From Paraconiothyrium sp. Pb-2020 (lineage: Eukaryota > Ascomycota > Dothideomycetes > Pleosporales > Didymosphaeriaceae), in assembly GCA_022419385.1 (NCBI GenBank), contig JAJUBI010000006.1:1550001-1614000 (forward strand): a stretch of 64,000 nt of DNA. The letters are read 5' to 3'. A program made the translations under genes and the position numbers. Position 1 is the first letter of the stretch. The number at the start of each line of letters is the position of its first letter. Under the pieces are notes generated by a model, which saw nothing but the letters and a program-made list of their open reading frames with translations, did no database searches and was not told the DNA's origin. This document shows, in pieces, positions 32,620 to 45,200 of the stretch.

Positions 32620-35118
32620 CTACCAGCTCACTGCAACCTTCGCCACGCCCGCAGCGACCGACACCTCGCCCTCGCTCAACACTTCGCCACCATCCGCGCT
32701 GCTCGCCTTCTTGTTCACAACCACTACTTCCCACGCACTATTGCTCCTTCCGCCAACCATCTCCACTGATACTCTCGACCCGGATGACGTGACCTTGAGA
32801 GAAAGCGCCTTCTCGCCCAACCGCTCATGGCTCGGCACGTCGACAGTAATATCCATACCCTCTTCCACATTGACAAGAACCTTGAAGCTGTCCGCCCAAT
32901 CATATTCCACCTTCTCACCGCCTTTGCCCATAACAATAGCGCCACCAGGTCTCAGTAGCGCCGGCAAGCCGAAGAAGTCGAACTCTTCCGTCACATAGCC
33001 TGGGCCAGTGCGTATCTTCTGGTCTAAGATACTGTACCACTCGCCTTTAGGGAGGTAGTACGTGACGGTGTTGTCTTCGCTGAAGACGGGAGCTACCAAG
33101 AGGCTATCGCCAAGCATGTATTGCTGGTCGAGATACCATATAGCCGGGTCCTGTGGAAACTCGAGGAACATTGCACGGAGCATGGGAACACCTGTTTTGT
33201 GGGTGGTGATGGCTTGCGAGTAGAGGTAGGGCATAAGTTGGTGCTTGATGCTGACGAAGTGCTTGAGGACTTTCGAGGCTTCTTCGGTCGAGTCGATCAG
33301 CCATGGGACCTGGACATGTTAGTAATTGTCGAATGGGTAGTTGATAAGGATGATGAGTGTACTCTGAACGAAGCGCTCCCATGCAATCTTGAATGCGACG
33401 AGAACAGCCCAAAGGCGATCCACCGCTTGAACAGTGCGGGATCCGGCTTCCCCTCGAAACCTCCAATATCGTGCGCCCAATACCCAAACCCACTCAGCGC
33501 TAGCGACAATCCGCCCCTCAGGGTCTCGGCCATGGCAGAAAATGTCGAGTATGGATCACCACCCCAATGTACAGGAAACTGCTGGCATCCTGCCGTCGCA
33601 GATCTTGCAAATAACGCAGCTTTATTCTTACCATAATTCTTTTCCAGCACTGCAAACGTTACCTTGTTGTACAGGTACGCATAGTAATTGTGCATCTTCG
33701 CTGGATCGGAGCCGTCAAAGTACACCGTATCGCCCGTCGGTATGCGTTCTCCAAAGTCCGTCTTAAAAGAATCCACACCCATATCCACGAGTTTCTGCAG
33801 CTTCTCCTGGTACCATATGCACGCATCGGGATTAGTGAAATCGACAAAACCCATACCCGCTTGCCAGAAGTCGTATTGCCATACGCTGCCATCGCCGCGC
33901 TTGATAAAGTATCCTTTCTCCGCTGCCTCGTCGAAGATGGAGCTCTCCTGAGCGATGTACGGATTGATCCATACGCAGATACGTATGCCTTTCTCCTTCA
34001 TACGGCGGAGCTGGCCTGCGGCGTCGGGGAAGTAGTCCTTGTCGAATTCGTAGTCGCACCATTCGAAACCTGGCATCCAAAAGCAGTCGAAATGGAAGAC
34101 GCTGACGGGGATCTCGCGCTCTTTCATACCGTCCAGGAAGGAAGTGACGGTATTTTCGTCGTAATTGGTAGTGAAGGATGTGCTGAGCCAGAGACCAAAG
34201 GTCCACGCTGGAGGGAGAGCAGGTGCGCCAGTGATCTTTGAATAGGTGGATAAGATGTCTTTGGGCGTGGCGCCGTAGATGAGATACATGGATAGAGTTT
34301 CTCCTGGTACAGCGATATTGACCCGTGTTGTGCGTTCAGATTGTATTTCCAATGAGACGAAACTGGATGTTGGAATAAAGACACCGTAGCCGGCGGAGGT
34401 GATGAAGAAAGGAATGTTCTTGTAAGTGAGCTCAGAGCCGGTGCCACCATCATCGTTCCACATCTCGATCGTCTGGCCATTCTTTGCAAACGGACCGAAG
34501 CGCTCACCCAGGCCGTATACCTTGTCGCCAACTCCAAGCTGTAGTTGGTAGGTCACCCATCGCTTGCCCTTGTTGGGGTCTGTGTAATTGGCTTGCGGAT
34601 GTAGAGCTGTGGTGCCCTCTTTGACGTAGCCGATGGACCGCCATCCCAATTTCGTCAGCTGTTTCTGCTTGTGTCGAAAGCTCAGATCGAATTCTTTTGG
34701 TCGCGTGTTGACCGTGGCATTGAGCTCCCCAACACTGAACGTCAAAGCTTCGTCGGTCTTGGTTGTCTTGATAGGAGCACTGTGTGTATCTTGACCTTGT
34801 GGAAATAGCTCGTAGTTGGGTGCCTGAGTTACACTCCTTTGTTGCCTCCAGTGTGTGGATGAAAGATATAAAACATTATCAATGGGCGAGCCGAGGTGGT
34901 GTGTCAAAGTGGGGTTGTTGAGTGTGTCACCTCGAAAGCTAATTGGTTTGGATGCCTGTATATACCTATGAGTCCTATCCGACTTGCGGTCGGGACTGAT
35001 GGCTTACTGTGACGAAATATAACGAGTCCTCTCTCGCTTGAGCCTTCACCGTCTCGACTGCCCAATCGATGATTGTATCCGGAGCGGGATGCCAGCACCC
35101 GTGGGAGAACTTGACCAT
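32620..35118 (-). CDS. Glycoside hydrolase family 31, alpha-xylosidase-like (YicI type)
   Basis: Releases alpha-linked xylose (or glucose) from the non-reducing end of oligosaccharides such as xyloglucan fragments. Exons 35118-35008, 34955-33363 and 33309-32620; introns 52 and 53 nt in phase 0; 797 residues. The start at 35118 (MVKFSHGCWHPAPDT) matches the opening of this subgroup. The nucleophile Asp sits in VDSFKTDFGER and the acid/base Asp in GYWAHDIGGFEG. The substrate loop HSRLHGS follows, and a C-terminal beta domain closes it. The KTDFGE form is typical of alpha-xylosidases rather than of WIDMNE-type alpha-glucosidases. No signal peptide, so probably intracellular and acting on imported oligosaccharides. 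Divergent from an MFS sugar transporter across 0.9 kb, suggesting joint control. Confidence 0.9.
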
Positions 35119-36012
35119 GGTGAGTATGGGGTCTTCTTCTGGTCCACGGCACCAAATTTGAAGTCATCTCGTCTTATACAGCGACCAACAGATTCCGACC
35201 GTTCCGAGTGTTCGGCGCCAAAGTATCCTCAACGGTGGATACCAGATGCAAAACGCGGCACCGGCTGAGATACAACCCAAGGCGACCCATGGTACATTCG
35301 AGCTACAGGTTGTTACTTGACTCAATGTTCGCTAACTGACCAATCAATACGGGAGCTGCGACTCAAAGCGGAGTCAGTTGCTTACAGTCCCGGGACAGCG
35401 TAGGTCAGACTTCTGTCTAACAAACGATAGCGGTACGCGTGGAGAATCTTCCACCGGTTAAATGCGCAGAGTCGTACGAATGCTCGGTTTGAAGTGGAAT
35501 GATGCCAAGGTGCTAGCACGTGATTCTGCGGAGTTGCCCGCTTAAGGTCTTCCGAGCTCGTCTTCCTCCGTCTCTCTTCAGCGGTCCCGGCTTTCCGCGC
35601 AATTCTTGTTCTGCAACAGCCAACGATGCGTCGAGTCGTCCGTTCCGCGACCGGCTAAATTAAAGAACGCCGAGACTCGTGATCTTCTTTTGAGTTTACT
35701 GAGGACATCTCGCGCTTGGCCTTCAGCGCCAGGCTCCAGGCTCTAAGTTCTTGCTACGGCTGCATTTGAATCATTCCGTGCAAGGTTCATGGCCCAGTAT
35801 GTTCCTAACATGCAAAGAACCCAGCGTACCGGGCCTCTAAGTTATTCCCGGCACGATGGATATTCTGGAGAAGTCGAATGGGGCAGCAGTGGGATCCTAT
35901 AAGTAGCGGGGTCGTACAGTGACGATCTCTCAATATCAAGTACAGCTTGTCTGCTCCGAAATTTCATTCTGGTTCCACCTCCCGTTGTCTAGAGGCAGTG
36001 ATCTCCTCCATT
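35119..36012. promoter_or_regulatory. Divergent promoter, alpha-xylosidase-like gene and sugar transporter
   Basis: Contains GGCTAAA at 35653-35659, identical to the XlnR/Xyr1 activator consensus. It also has CreA-type SYGGRG sites CTGGAG (35865-35870) and GCGGGG (35906-35911), and a CCTATAAG TATA-like box near 35897 on the transporter side. Motifs of this length occur by chance. The gene content is what makes them worth noting. Confidence 0.4.
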
Positions 36013-37709
36013 ATGGCTCCACACATCAAGACCCCGCGTGTTAACGCGTATACCTGGGGTTGTAGTCTCTTCGCAGCAGTCGGATCTCTCCTGTACGGTA
36101 TTGACTCTGGTATCGTCTCGACAACCATTGCCCAGCAGTCGTTTGTGGAATATTTCGCGCCATTTACACCAAGTGTCAAAGGTGCTCTTGTGAGCACGTT
36201 CGGCGCAGGCTCTGTTTTCGGTGTCTTCTTTGCAGGATGGTCCGCCGATTATCTTGGGTAAGCGAGAAAGTTGGTTGGTTGTTAAACAGTGCAAGTAGAC
36301 TAAAAGCGAAAACAGTCGCAAGAAGACCATCATGATCGCAGCGATCATTGCTCTAATCGCTGGCATTATTCAGGCTGCTGCGGTACACGTAGGTATGCTC
36401 ATCTGTGGGCGCATCATTGGAGGTTTTGCTGTTGGCATCATGAGTGAGTAATTCATCTGAAGCCGTTCGCGTGAGCTCATGTGTGACAGACATGACGATC
36501 CCCATATACAACTCTGAGATCGCGCCTCCATACAAGCGCGGCATGATTTCCGGCCTCCATGCGCAGTTCGTGGGCATAGGTTTTGCGACTGCGAATTGGG
36601 TCGGATTTGGCTGCTCGTATGCTTCTGGCCAATTTCAGTGGCGATTCCCGCTGGCAGTTCAATGCCTTCCCGCCATCATCGTCCTCGTTGGTATCTTCTG
36701 GTTGCCCTACTCGCCCCGCTGGCTCCTCGAACAAGAGCGAGATGAAGAAGCTTATGCTGTCATCAAGCGTCTTCATGGTGGCTCCGGAGATGACACTTTC
36801 TTCCGTGCCGAATTTACACAGATGCGCGATCAATTACGCTTCGAGAAAAGTGTACAGAAAGCGGGCTGGAAAGAGTGTTTTGCTACCAAGAGCAACAGAA
36901 AGCGGATCTTACTTGCCGTGCTTGTCCAGGCTTTTACGCAACTGTCGGGCATCAACGTAATCAACTATTACCAAACGGATCTGTACAAGAGTCTCGGCCA
37001 AACAGGTCACAATGTGACCTTGTTAGCCGGTGTCTACGGTCTCGTCGGTCCTATTGCCAATGTGATCTGCCTCAAATACGGTATGTCGCGATAGTTGTGG
37101 CGCGAGCCCAGGGTTCAACACTAACTCACGCAGTCGACACATGGGGTCGCAAGAAAACTCTCTGGATCACCGGCCTGATCATGACCCTGGATATGGCGCT
37201 CGTGATGGCTCTGAGCGGCGCATATGGCAAGTCGGATAACCAGATCGCGAAGGGCTTCTCCATCGCCTTCATATTCTGTTTCTCCATCATGTGAGTATCT
37301 CCATCCATGCCGTTTCATCATGCTGACATGTTTCGTCAGTTACTCCCTGGGCTACAACTCCATCCATTACATCTACGTCCCAGAGATTATGACCATGGCA
37401 ATCCGGTCCAAGGGTTCGGCCATCTCCGTCATTTCGAACGTGCTCATCAACATCGTCTTCAATCAGGTGTCACCAATCGCCTTTTCGGAGGTAGGGTACA
37501 AGTATTACTCGTTGTTCATCTGCACGAACTTGATTGGTGCCATTACGGTGTTCTTCGTTTTCCCCGAGACAAAAGGGAGGACCCTCGAGGAGATTGCGCA
37601 TATCTTTGGTGACGAGGTGATTGTGGCGGATCTGGCGACTGTCAAGGAGAAGCTTCCCGAGGAGGAGATGCACGAGTTGGAGGTTGTGGAGGACAAGAAG
37701 GGATCGTAG
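36013..37709 (+). CDS. MFS sugar transporter (SP family, hexose/pentose or lactose-permease-like)
   Basis: Twelve-helix plasma-membrane proton/sugar carrier. Five exons: 36013-36257, 36316-36443, 36490-37080, 37134-37290 and 37340-37709. Introns of 46-58 nt all fit in phase, giving 496 residues. Sugar porter signatures are present: DYLGRKKT after helix 2, GRIIGGFAVGIM, SPRWLLEQ after helix 6, QAFTQLSGINVINYYQ in helix 7, VDTWGRKKT after helix 8, and FPETKGRTLEEI at the end of helix 12. The start at 36013 is the first ATG in frame. Both tails are short and cytoplasmic. Its pairing with an intracellular alpha-xylosidase suggests uptake of a xylose-containing or related sugar; the sugar itself is inference. 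Confidence 0.9.
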
Positions 37710-39301
37710 CCAGGCATGTAGGCATGACTTGCATGATTCGATCACAGTGAGCGCTGCTCTCGTTCCTTTCCGCAGATATATAAACGCGCAACATGCTTCG
37801 ATCTCAAGTCCTTTCCTGTTCACACTGCCTTGCTTCGTACACTCCAATATAGTGGAAGGTCCTCGACCCGTTGAGCATCCAGGATCAACGATGTGACGAC
37901 TTGATGAATTGAGTGCGCATGGGATCTCATATATTGCCTCGGATCGCAATAATAGCTGTAGGGCTGCCGTGACCAGGATGCTGTTGGCGCGGCCATCAGG
38001 CCAGCAACGGTGCTCGCGGAAGCGACATGGGCATGGACCGGACGGCGGCTGCGGCTGTGAAGTAGACAGGATGTCGGGGCCAGGTGGGACGCCTGCTCAA
38101 GCGCGGTGAGACATGCGTGCAGCCAGGTAAGCATACGCCGAGCTGTGGTTGGCCGGAGTGTCTGACGTCGTCTAATGTTAGAAGCAGCGTAGATCTCCCG
38201 TTCGCAGACTGAGACGGGCGGCCTTCGCCTAAGGATGCCATCTCGTGTTGCACGTTCTGGGGTGTTGCTTCTGGCTGAAGGTAATTCGTTGCCCAGGAGC
38301 AGTCGTGTGTGCGCTTCGCCCTGAGTTGGCCCTTGGAGACAAGTGGCGCCTGCTCCCGATGACTTCGGCGCATCGGCGCTTTCCCACATCTCCTCCATCC
38401 TCCATCCTCCTCGACCTATTCCATCGTGGCCGGACGATGAGGCTGCGATAGCGATTCCGGCACGGTAGACCTCACGCCACGAATAGCAACGGGAACGGTT
38501 TCAGATTGGCGGCCCGTTGCATGGGCACTTGTGGAGGTGAGACGTACGCTCAGCAAATGGCCAGCCTTATGAGGCTATCCACGGACACTAGCACTGGTGC
38601 CTCCCTGCCCTCTCGCCACACCGCACTGTACACGGTAGACATGAGTAGGACCCGCCTCCGAACGCCTATTTGCTGCTTTGAACATGTTAGGCCGCAACGT
38701 GAGTTCTGCTGGTTGGACCCCACCATGGCGGAGCTGCTCTCGAACCCACGACCCAGCCGATGCCGTCGATGCTTGGTTCCGCGTAACGTGAACATGACCC
38801 AGAGGATTGGCAGTTTTTGACGGGGAACTGCTAAGGGTCAACAGATGCCGTCAATCATAGTCGACAAAGACGGCATGCCTGAATCCACAGCTTCGGCATC
38901 CGGCCATGGAGTTCTCCCTGAAAGTACAGCGACAGGACCGTATGTGTGGGCTCAAGAATCTGCTTGGATCCACCGACGGACCCTGCTTATACCTCGAGAC
39001 CTTTACGGTATACTTTTGAACTTCCAAGTCAGCTTCAGTGGTATACCTGAAGAGAATAACCCATTGAGTGCGGCGGTGTAGGCTAGCCACAATTCTCGAT
39101 CCCTAAACGTCAACTTCTCGGGCGACTATGAAAAGGACCGGTATTCCGGTAGACCACTACAACAAACACAGCTCATTATCTTACAGACTTCGTTTTCCTG
39201 ATTCACAAGCCACGAATTTTCTTTCTTTTCATAACGTCGTGAATTGACGACGCTCAATCCCCGCTCCTCTTCAGCTGCTTCACGTAACAACGTCTCATCA
39301 A
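37710..39301. other. Intergenic, 1.6 kb
   Basis: 3' flank of the transporter and promoter of the Zn2Cys6 gene. Frames at 37820-38398 (-) and 38506-38820 (+) are Arg/Ser-biased with no motif, typical of chance frames in GC-rich DNA. No RNA gene or repeat recognised. Confidence 0.4.
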
Positions 39302-40934
39302 ATGCTTCCCGAAGCACAAAGACGAGGATCTTGCAAGCATTGCAAGGAAAGTGGGGCCCAGGTGAGTTGCATGACTCTATGTCTTGTCAATTGGGATGAA
39401 TGCTGATACACTCCAGTGCGACAAGAAGAAGCCGCGATGTAGTGCATGTGTGGCGACAAACAAGCCTTGCGGGGGCTACGATATGGGCCACATCTTCATC
39501 AACGTAAATTCATCGGGACCACCACCCACGTGGAACCGAGGTCAGAGCGCACAGAAACACCTAGTCCTGGACTTGGCATCACAGCCCGCGACTTCGCCAC
39601 CCCAAACCCTAGACATGTTGGCGGCATCTCTTCCTTCAACCTCACGTACATCCGATGCCATGTCTTCAGGCTCGGTGGATGCCTCAGAGGCGATACTCGC
39701 CCTTACGAATCCCGCAAACATCCACCAGTTAGTTGAAGTCTTCCTGGACATCTACCTCAGGCGCTACGGGCCTGGAAAGACACCTGTAGACCCACTCACG
39801 GCCGGTAATGAATGTGGGGGCTGGAGACTACTACTTCCCTCATGGCTGGGGCAATCTGTCATTCTGGATACTGCTATCGGAGGGATGGCGGCCTCTTTCA
39901 TCGGATCGCAATACCAGGACGTGGGTCTATCTAATCATGGAGGAACCATGTACTTGAACTCCCTTCAGATGGTACAGAAAGCCCTTCCAGAACTTGGCAC
40001 TTCTGAAAGGAAACAATTACTAGCGACCACGCTAGTGATGAGCTCGACCGAGCTCTTCATGTCCAATGGAGGTGGATCGAGCCAGCTTACCCACATCGAG
40101 GGTGCAACTCGCCTGCTCAACCTCTCAATGGACAGTATGGATCTCGAAGAGCTCCACGTCTATATTCTGAATCAGGGCTTATTCGAAGCAATATCAAGCA
40201 GGCGTTCGTATCCCTGCTCGTCTCCTGCGTTTCGGCATCTGGCTCGCCACATATACTCGGTTCCGCGAACGAACCGTAATGATCTTTACTTTCAATGGTG
40301 CGAGCGCATCCTTCCTCTTCCGAATTATCTCAGCGTCACAGACAGCGTCACCTCTGCTACCACGCCGGCTCCAGTTTCTGCTATACAGGCTATCCTAGAC
40401 AACTTCTCGACACTCGAACGGTCTATTACGCCTTGGTATGAGCTACTACAATCAAGCATGAGTGGTCCGTGGACCTTCCCTGCAGCCCAAGTCAACGCAG
40501 ACTCAGTCCCGTTTCCTCTTCAGTTCATCTCGATCGAAGCTTGCACCAACTAATGTCTGTACTGGATGTCTCAACTTCTTATCCTTGAGGCTCGCCAGAT
40601 CTTATACATGCGCTTGCCCCAGTCTGATGTTCCTGACTATAGGGCACTTCAGCCTCGTATCTCTGAATACGCGTCGCTTGTGTGCCGCTCCGTGCAATAC
40701 TGCGCTACGAACACTTCGTTCGCTGCTACGGAGAATATGCTTTTGCCACTAGATGTAGTCTCAAGCTTTTACCTGCGGCAGGGCGACCACGACCGCATGA
40801 ACTGGTGCATCAGCGCCTTTGCACGCATCTCTAGGGAACACAAGATCGGTTTCGCTTCTCAGAAATTGAACATGGCTGACATGCGGATCGTCGACACCTC
40901 CTACAACCCAGATGGTGTTTGGGACCAAGTCTAA
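39302..40934 (+). CDS. Zn2Cys6 transcription factor with C-terminal regulatory domain, interrupted by an in-frame stop
   Basis: Fungal binuclear zinc cluster regulator. Exon 1 (39302-39361) and exon 2 (from 39417) are joined across a 55-nt intron. The split zinc cluster then reads C-x2-C-x6-C-x6-C-x2-C-x6-C (residues 11-37: CKHC..QC..RCSAC..PC). The remainder resembles the fungal-specific regulatory domain found in many such factors (WLGQSVILDTAIGGMAAS, TLVMSSTELF, HIEGATRLLN). A TAA at 40551-40553 ends the frame after 399 residues. The identical frame continues (CLYWMSQLLILEARQ) for 126 more codons to a stop at 40932-40934, and that part looks like the domain's usual C-terminus. The full length would be about 525 residues. 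Either the last quarter is lost or the stop is an error. Target genes are unknown; the transporter and xylosidase genes are the nearest upstream. Confidence 0.8.
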
Positions 40935-41037
40935 CCGTGTTCTCTCATATAGTTACAGTGCTTCCACGCTTTCATTTCGTCCTTTTCCCTCTCGTCAGAA
41001 ACATTTCAACGATTTACTCAGCATAGCATCCTTCACT

Positions 41038-41061
41038 TAGCATAGCATAGCATAGCATAGC
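41038..41061. repeat. Pentanucleotide microsatellite (TAGCA)n
   Basis: Nearly five uninterrupted copies of TAGCA. A related half copy lies just upstream at about 41020-41029. Confidence 0.8.
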
Positions 41062-41102
41062 GGCATTGGCATTTCTCGGCGTTTCATACCAGGATGGAAC
41101 AT

Positions 41103-41130
41103 AGCATACAGCATACAGCATACAGCATAC
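41103..41130. repeat. Heptanucleotide tandem repeat (AGCATAC)4
   Basis: Four perfect copies of AGCATAC, 40 nt after the TAGCA array. The shared AGCAT core suggests the two arrays grew from related seeds. Confidence 0.8.
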
Positions 41131-42241
41131 ACACGACATGCTCTGGAAGTACCAGCACATCAGGCGTCACTCGTTTTTAGAAAGCCTCGTTTACGCGTTT
41201 TATATTATTCCAAGGGGATCTGGGATTCCCGCAGCGTAGAAAATATCAAAGCATATCTTTACCACCTTGCCTACAACGCTTTACACATCGCAGATTCCCA
41301 GCATCAGTAACTCGTCCCCTCGTACCTAGACTCAAACACACCGCTATAATTGCCCATTTCGTTTCCGCTCAGCCACGCACCAGCACTCGCCACACGCTCA
41401 TCTCCCTCCATGCCTCTCGGCCAGCTAATCGCCCGCTTCGCTCAGCTCAGGCCGTCCACACGAGCAGCTGTGCTTAGATCTACAGATGCGAACAGGAAAT
41501 GGTGTAGGGGTTGCCGTCATAATACATTATGTTGCGCGTTCGCCACTCAGCGAAGCGATCGACATCTGCACGGGTCCGGCCGGCACGACCGAGTTCAAGG
41601 CCGACTGCCGCAAGTGACAGGGAGATGCAACTACAGCTTCGATTGGATGTGACATAAAAATGAATCTGTCTTTCCGTGGGTAGGGCGCGGCCCGAAGCGG
41701 AATTGGCGGATAATATGGTGTGGTGTGGTGAGATAGACGGGCGTAGACAGTTGCCGAATCGGGACAACGGGTGAGCGGTTGGTTGGTGTGATGCGCGAAC
41801 GGCTGCAGGGACTGGCCGGCGGGCGCGTCTTACTGTGTAGATTGAGCTACCAAAGGAAGCTACCGTGGGTTCAACCAGGAGCCAGCCCTTCCGAGATTGA
41901 CGCGTTAGTCCAAGGTACTTGGCCCTGTGGAGGCAGCGCGTACGAAGTCAAATCACTGAAGCTGGACAGCATCCATGAGCACACACCTCTGCACGCAATG
42001 CATAGGAGACTTCATCAGAACACAAGCAGTTGAAGAGAAGAGACATCGAATGCTGACTTTTTAGTGTACTCGTATGCATGCGTTTTATGTCCAGCCGTCA
42101 CTCCGAGTTCGAGAAAAAAGAAAAATGAAGACCAGAAAAACGCCCATGTCATGCACCACCCGCGCAACAATCGAGCATAGAAAATAGAAAATTGCCGTCC
42201 CATTACAATCTACTCCTGCATCATACAAAGTCGCCTCTCCT

Positions 42242-45200
42242 CTACATGATATCAAAGCTCTCCTTCAGCTGCTTAATCAACTTCCACTCATCCATGCTGA
42301 CATCCGCCCTGAAGTAGTTTTTGAGCGTATCGATCGATTCACGCGAAATGTGACTGTAAAGGATATCTTTTTCTTCGAGATGGCGCCCGTAGAGGGGTTG
42401 GTTGGGCCCTTCTATCTTGACGGCGACGGAAGGCTGGCCCTTTTTGCAGACTTGAATCTGTTTGTGGTCGCGCTCGATGGAAGTGCTATCAGCTTATTAG
42501 TGTTTATCCAAAGCGTACGAGAAGCAGAGGCTGTGAAGAGGAGAGGGAAAGAGAAGAGAAACTTACACTCTGCCTAGGTCGATGATTTCCTTTACACCAG
42601 TGACGGGGTTCTTCTTAATGGCAGCGATGGGCGTCGTGATCTTGAGGTTCCCTTCTGTGACGTCGACGCCCAAGACGATGGGATCTTTCTTGTTGAAGAC
42701 AGCGATGGGGCTGAGCACGCAGGGGAAGACGGCAAGCATCTTGGAATCCTCCTTGCGCTGCTCCTCGAGCTGCTTCATGTGCGCCGTGAACTTGTCGAAG
42801 AGGTGGTAGATGATGTCCGCCTCGAAGATCTTGACGCCGATTTCATCGGCGTAGGCGCGTGCGTCTTTGTCGACCTTGACGTCGAAACACAGCATGACGG
42901 CATACTCCTTTGCCTTTTCTAACATGATACCAGCGCGTAGGACATCCTTCTTGAAGACGGGTCCGATGGAGATGGTGGCAACGGGGATCTTGGAAACGCG
43001 CAGGAACTCGAGCAAGGCTTCGAGTGAACCTAGGGTAGATGCTTGAACAGAGACACCGCGGCCAGTCTTGGATACCTTGCTGAGCAAGTGTGCGAGGTCG
43101 CCCATGACTTCATCCATGAGGTCTTCTTCGTCATCATCTGGGCCAACGACGAGCAGTCGCGAACCGGCAATAGCCTGGTCGAGACCGTCGGCGGCAATCT
43201 TGATACCCATGGCGGCCTTGACCTCCTTGTTGTGTACATATTGCGATTTGACACGGAGCTCCTTCATCTCGGCTGGTGTGAGGAGAGCTCGGATATTTGT
43301 CGCTATAGGCTCTGGATTACCGCAGAGTACGACTCGGTCACCCTCGTGTAAGACACCGTTGGAGAGAATCACGTCAATCGTTGTGCCGAGACCTTCTATG
43401 ACCTTGACTTCCAGGACCGTACATTCCACCTCGGATAGGTACATGAGGTTGTTGGTCATACGTTCTTGGGTGAGTTTAATGATGAGCTTGATCATGTCGG
43501 GGATACCCTCTCCGGTATGCGCTGATGTCGGGACCACAGAGACATACCGCGACATGTTTTTGTTTTTGAAGAACAGTTCCGAGTTGAAACCTTGCTCTTG
43601 CAATTGGGTATGTACCATGGTCCATCTGTCCTCGAATTCTTTCTTAACGCGGTCCTTCTGCAGGCTCAACGAGTCTTCGAAACCGTTGTTGTCAATCTTC
43701 TTCCAGTCAAGGAGACGATCGATCTTGTTGAGGGCAACGATGAAGGGCGTCCTCCTGTCGCGAAGTAATCTCATCGACTCTAGTGTCTGTGGCTCTAAAC
43801 CATGCATGATGTCGACTACGAGGATAGCAATATTGCAGAGTGAAGAACCTCGGGAACGCAAGTTGGTGAAAGACTCGTGACCAGGGGTATCGATGACGAG
43901 AAGACCAGGGACGTTGAATACAAAGGAGTGGTCTTTGTTAACGACGGCTGTCTTCTTCTCTAAAGCCTCCACCGGGAAGTAAGTGGCACCGATTTGCTGC
44001 GTAATACCACCAGCTTCGCCTTCCTGGACGTTGGTCTGACGGATCTTGTCCAAAAGCTTGGTCTTTCCAGTATCGACGTGGCCAAGAATACAGCAAATAG
44101 GTGATCGGAGGTTGTCCTTTGAACGAGCAGCGAGGGCTTCTTCGTGCTGCTTCTTTCTCCGTTCTGCAGCCGCAGCTTTTCGTGCGGCTTCGGCGCGTTG
44201 TGCGGCAGTACCCTCTTCATCGGACGATGAGTCGTCACTGTCATCGCTGTCATCTTCTTCATCGGAAGACTCTTCATCGTCCGCAGGTGCCTTCGCAGCT
44301 GGCTTGCCGTTAGCCGCAGGCTTTGCAGCATCAGCGGCCTTGGCCTCAGCCGCGGCTTTCTTCTTCTCTTCCTCCTCGTCGCTGTCTGCATCCCAGCTGT
44401 CCTTGACGCCATCCATGGCATCTGCCTGGGCTTCCCAATCCTCTCCCGAGTCGCTCTCCTCGCCCTTCTTCGCCTCAGCATCTTCACGTGCCTTCTGAGC
44501 TTCAGCCTCAGCAGCAGCAGCCTGTTCTTCGGCTATCCGAAGCTCTTCGAGCTTCTTCGCTGCCTCTTCGGCCTCCTTTTCCTTTTGCTGCTCGGCCTGG
44601 GTCTTCTTCCTTTTCTTGCGATCGTCGTAAACAGGCTTCTTCTTTTCAGCAGGGGCATCAAGTGCATCAACCTTGGCGGATCCGCTCTCCAACATCTGTT
44701 TCAGACGCAGCTCGTTCCTCGCCTTGGCCTCCTTCTGTGCCTTGGTCAGGTACTTGCCCTCTTTCTTCAGCTGTTCGATCTTCTCCTTTTCTTTCTGCTT
44801 CTTGAGCGCCCTTGCCTCGGCCTTCTTCCTCTCCTCTTCCTCAGCATTGCGCTCTTCCTCTGCTATCCTGGCCTTTTCTTCGGCCTCCAGGCGAGCCAAT
44901 TCCTCCTCGCGTTTTCGTCGCTCTTCCTGTTGTTTCTGGAGCGCAGCGAGGGCAGCGGGAATTTTCTTGCCTTTCTTGCCACCGGCGGCAGCTGGAGCGG
45001 CAGCAGGCTCGGGCGTAGGCGTTGATGGAACGTCAGACTTGATCTCGGCGGGCTTCGCGGCCTCAGCCTTTGCTGGGGCGTTGGCCTTCTTCTTCGCAGC
45101 CTGTGTGATAATTAGAATCGAATTCATCGACATTGGAACTAGACAAGGCGTTGCAAACGTACCATCTCCTTCTTTCGCTGCTTCTCCTTCTCCTTCTTCT

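Larger units (their letters stand above)
40935..42241. other. Intergenic between convergent genes, with microsatellites
   Basis: 1.3 kb between the 3' ends of the Zn2Cys6 gene and eIF5B. Contains two short tandem arrays (listed separately). No gene or RNA recognised. Confidence 0.45.

Noticed and set aside
37820..38398. 192-codon minus-strand frame between transporter and regulator
   Set aside because: Arg/Ser/Ala-biased composition, overlapping frames on all strands, no motif.
38730..38760. Possible tRNA T-arm (TTCGA core on the minus strand)
   Set aside because: No matching acceptor, D arm or anticodon arm nearby.
40500..40630. Intron covering the TAA in the Zn2Cys6 gene
   Set aside because: The only GT..AG option uses a poor donor (GTTCAT) and would delete the family-like YWMSQLLILEARQ segment.
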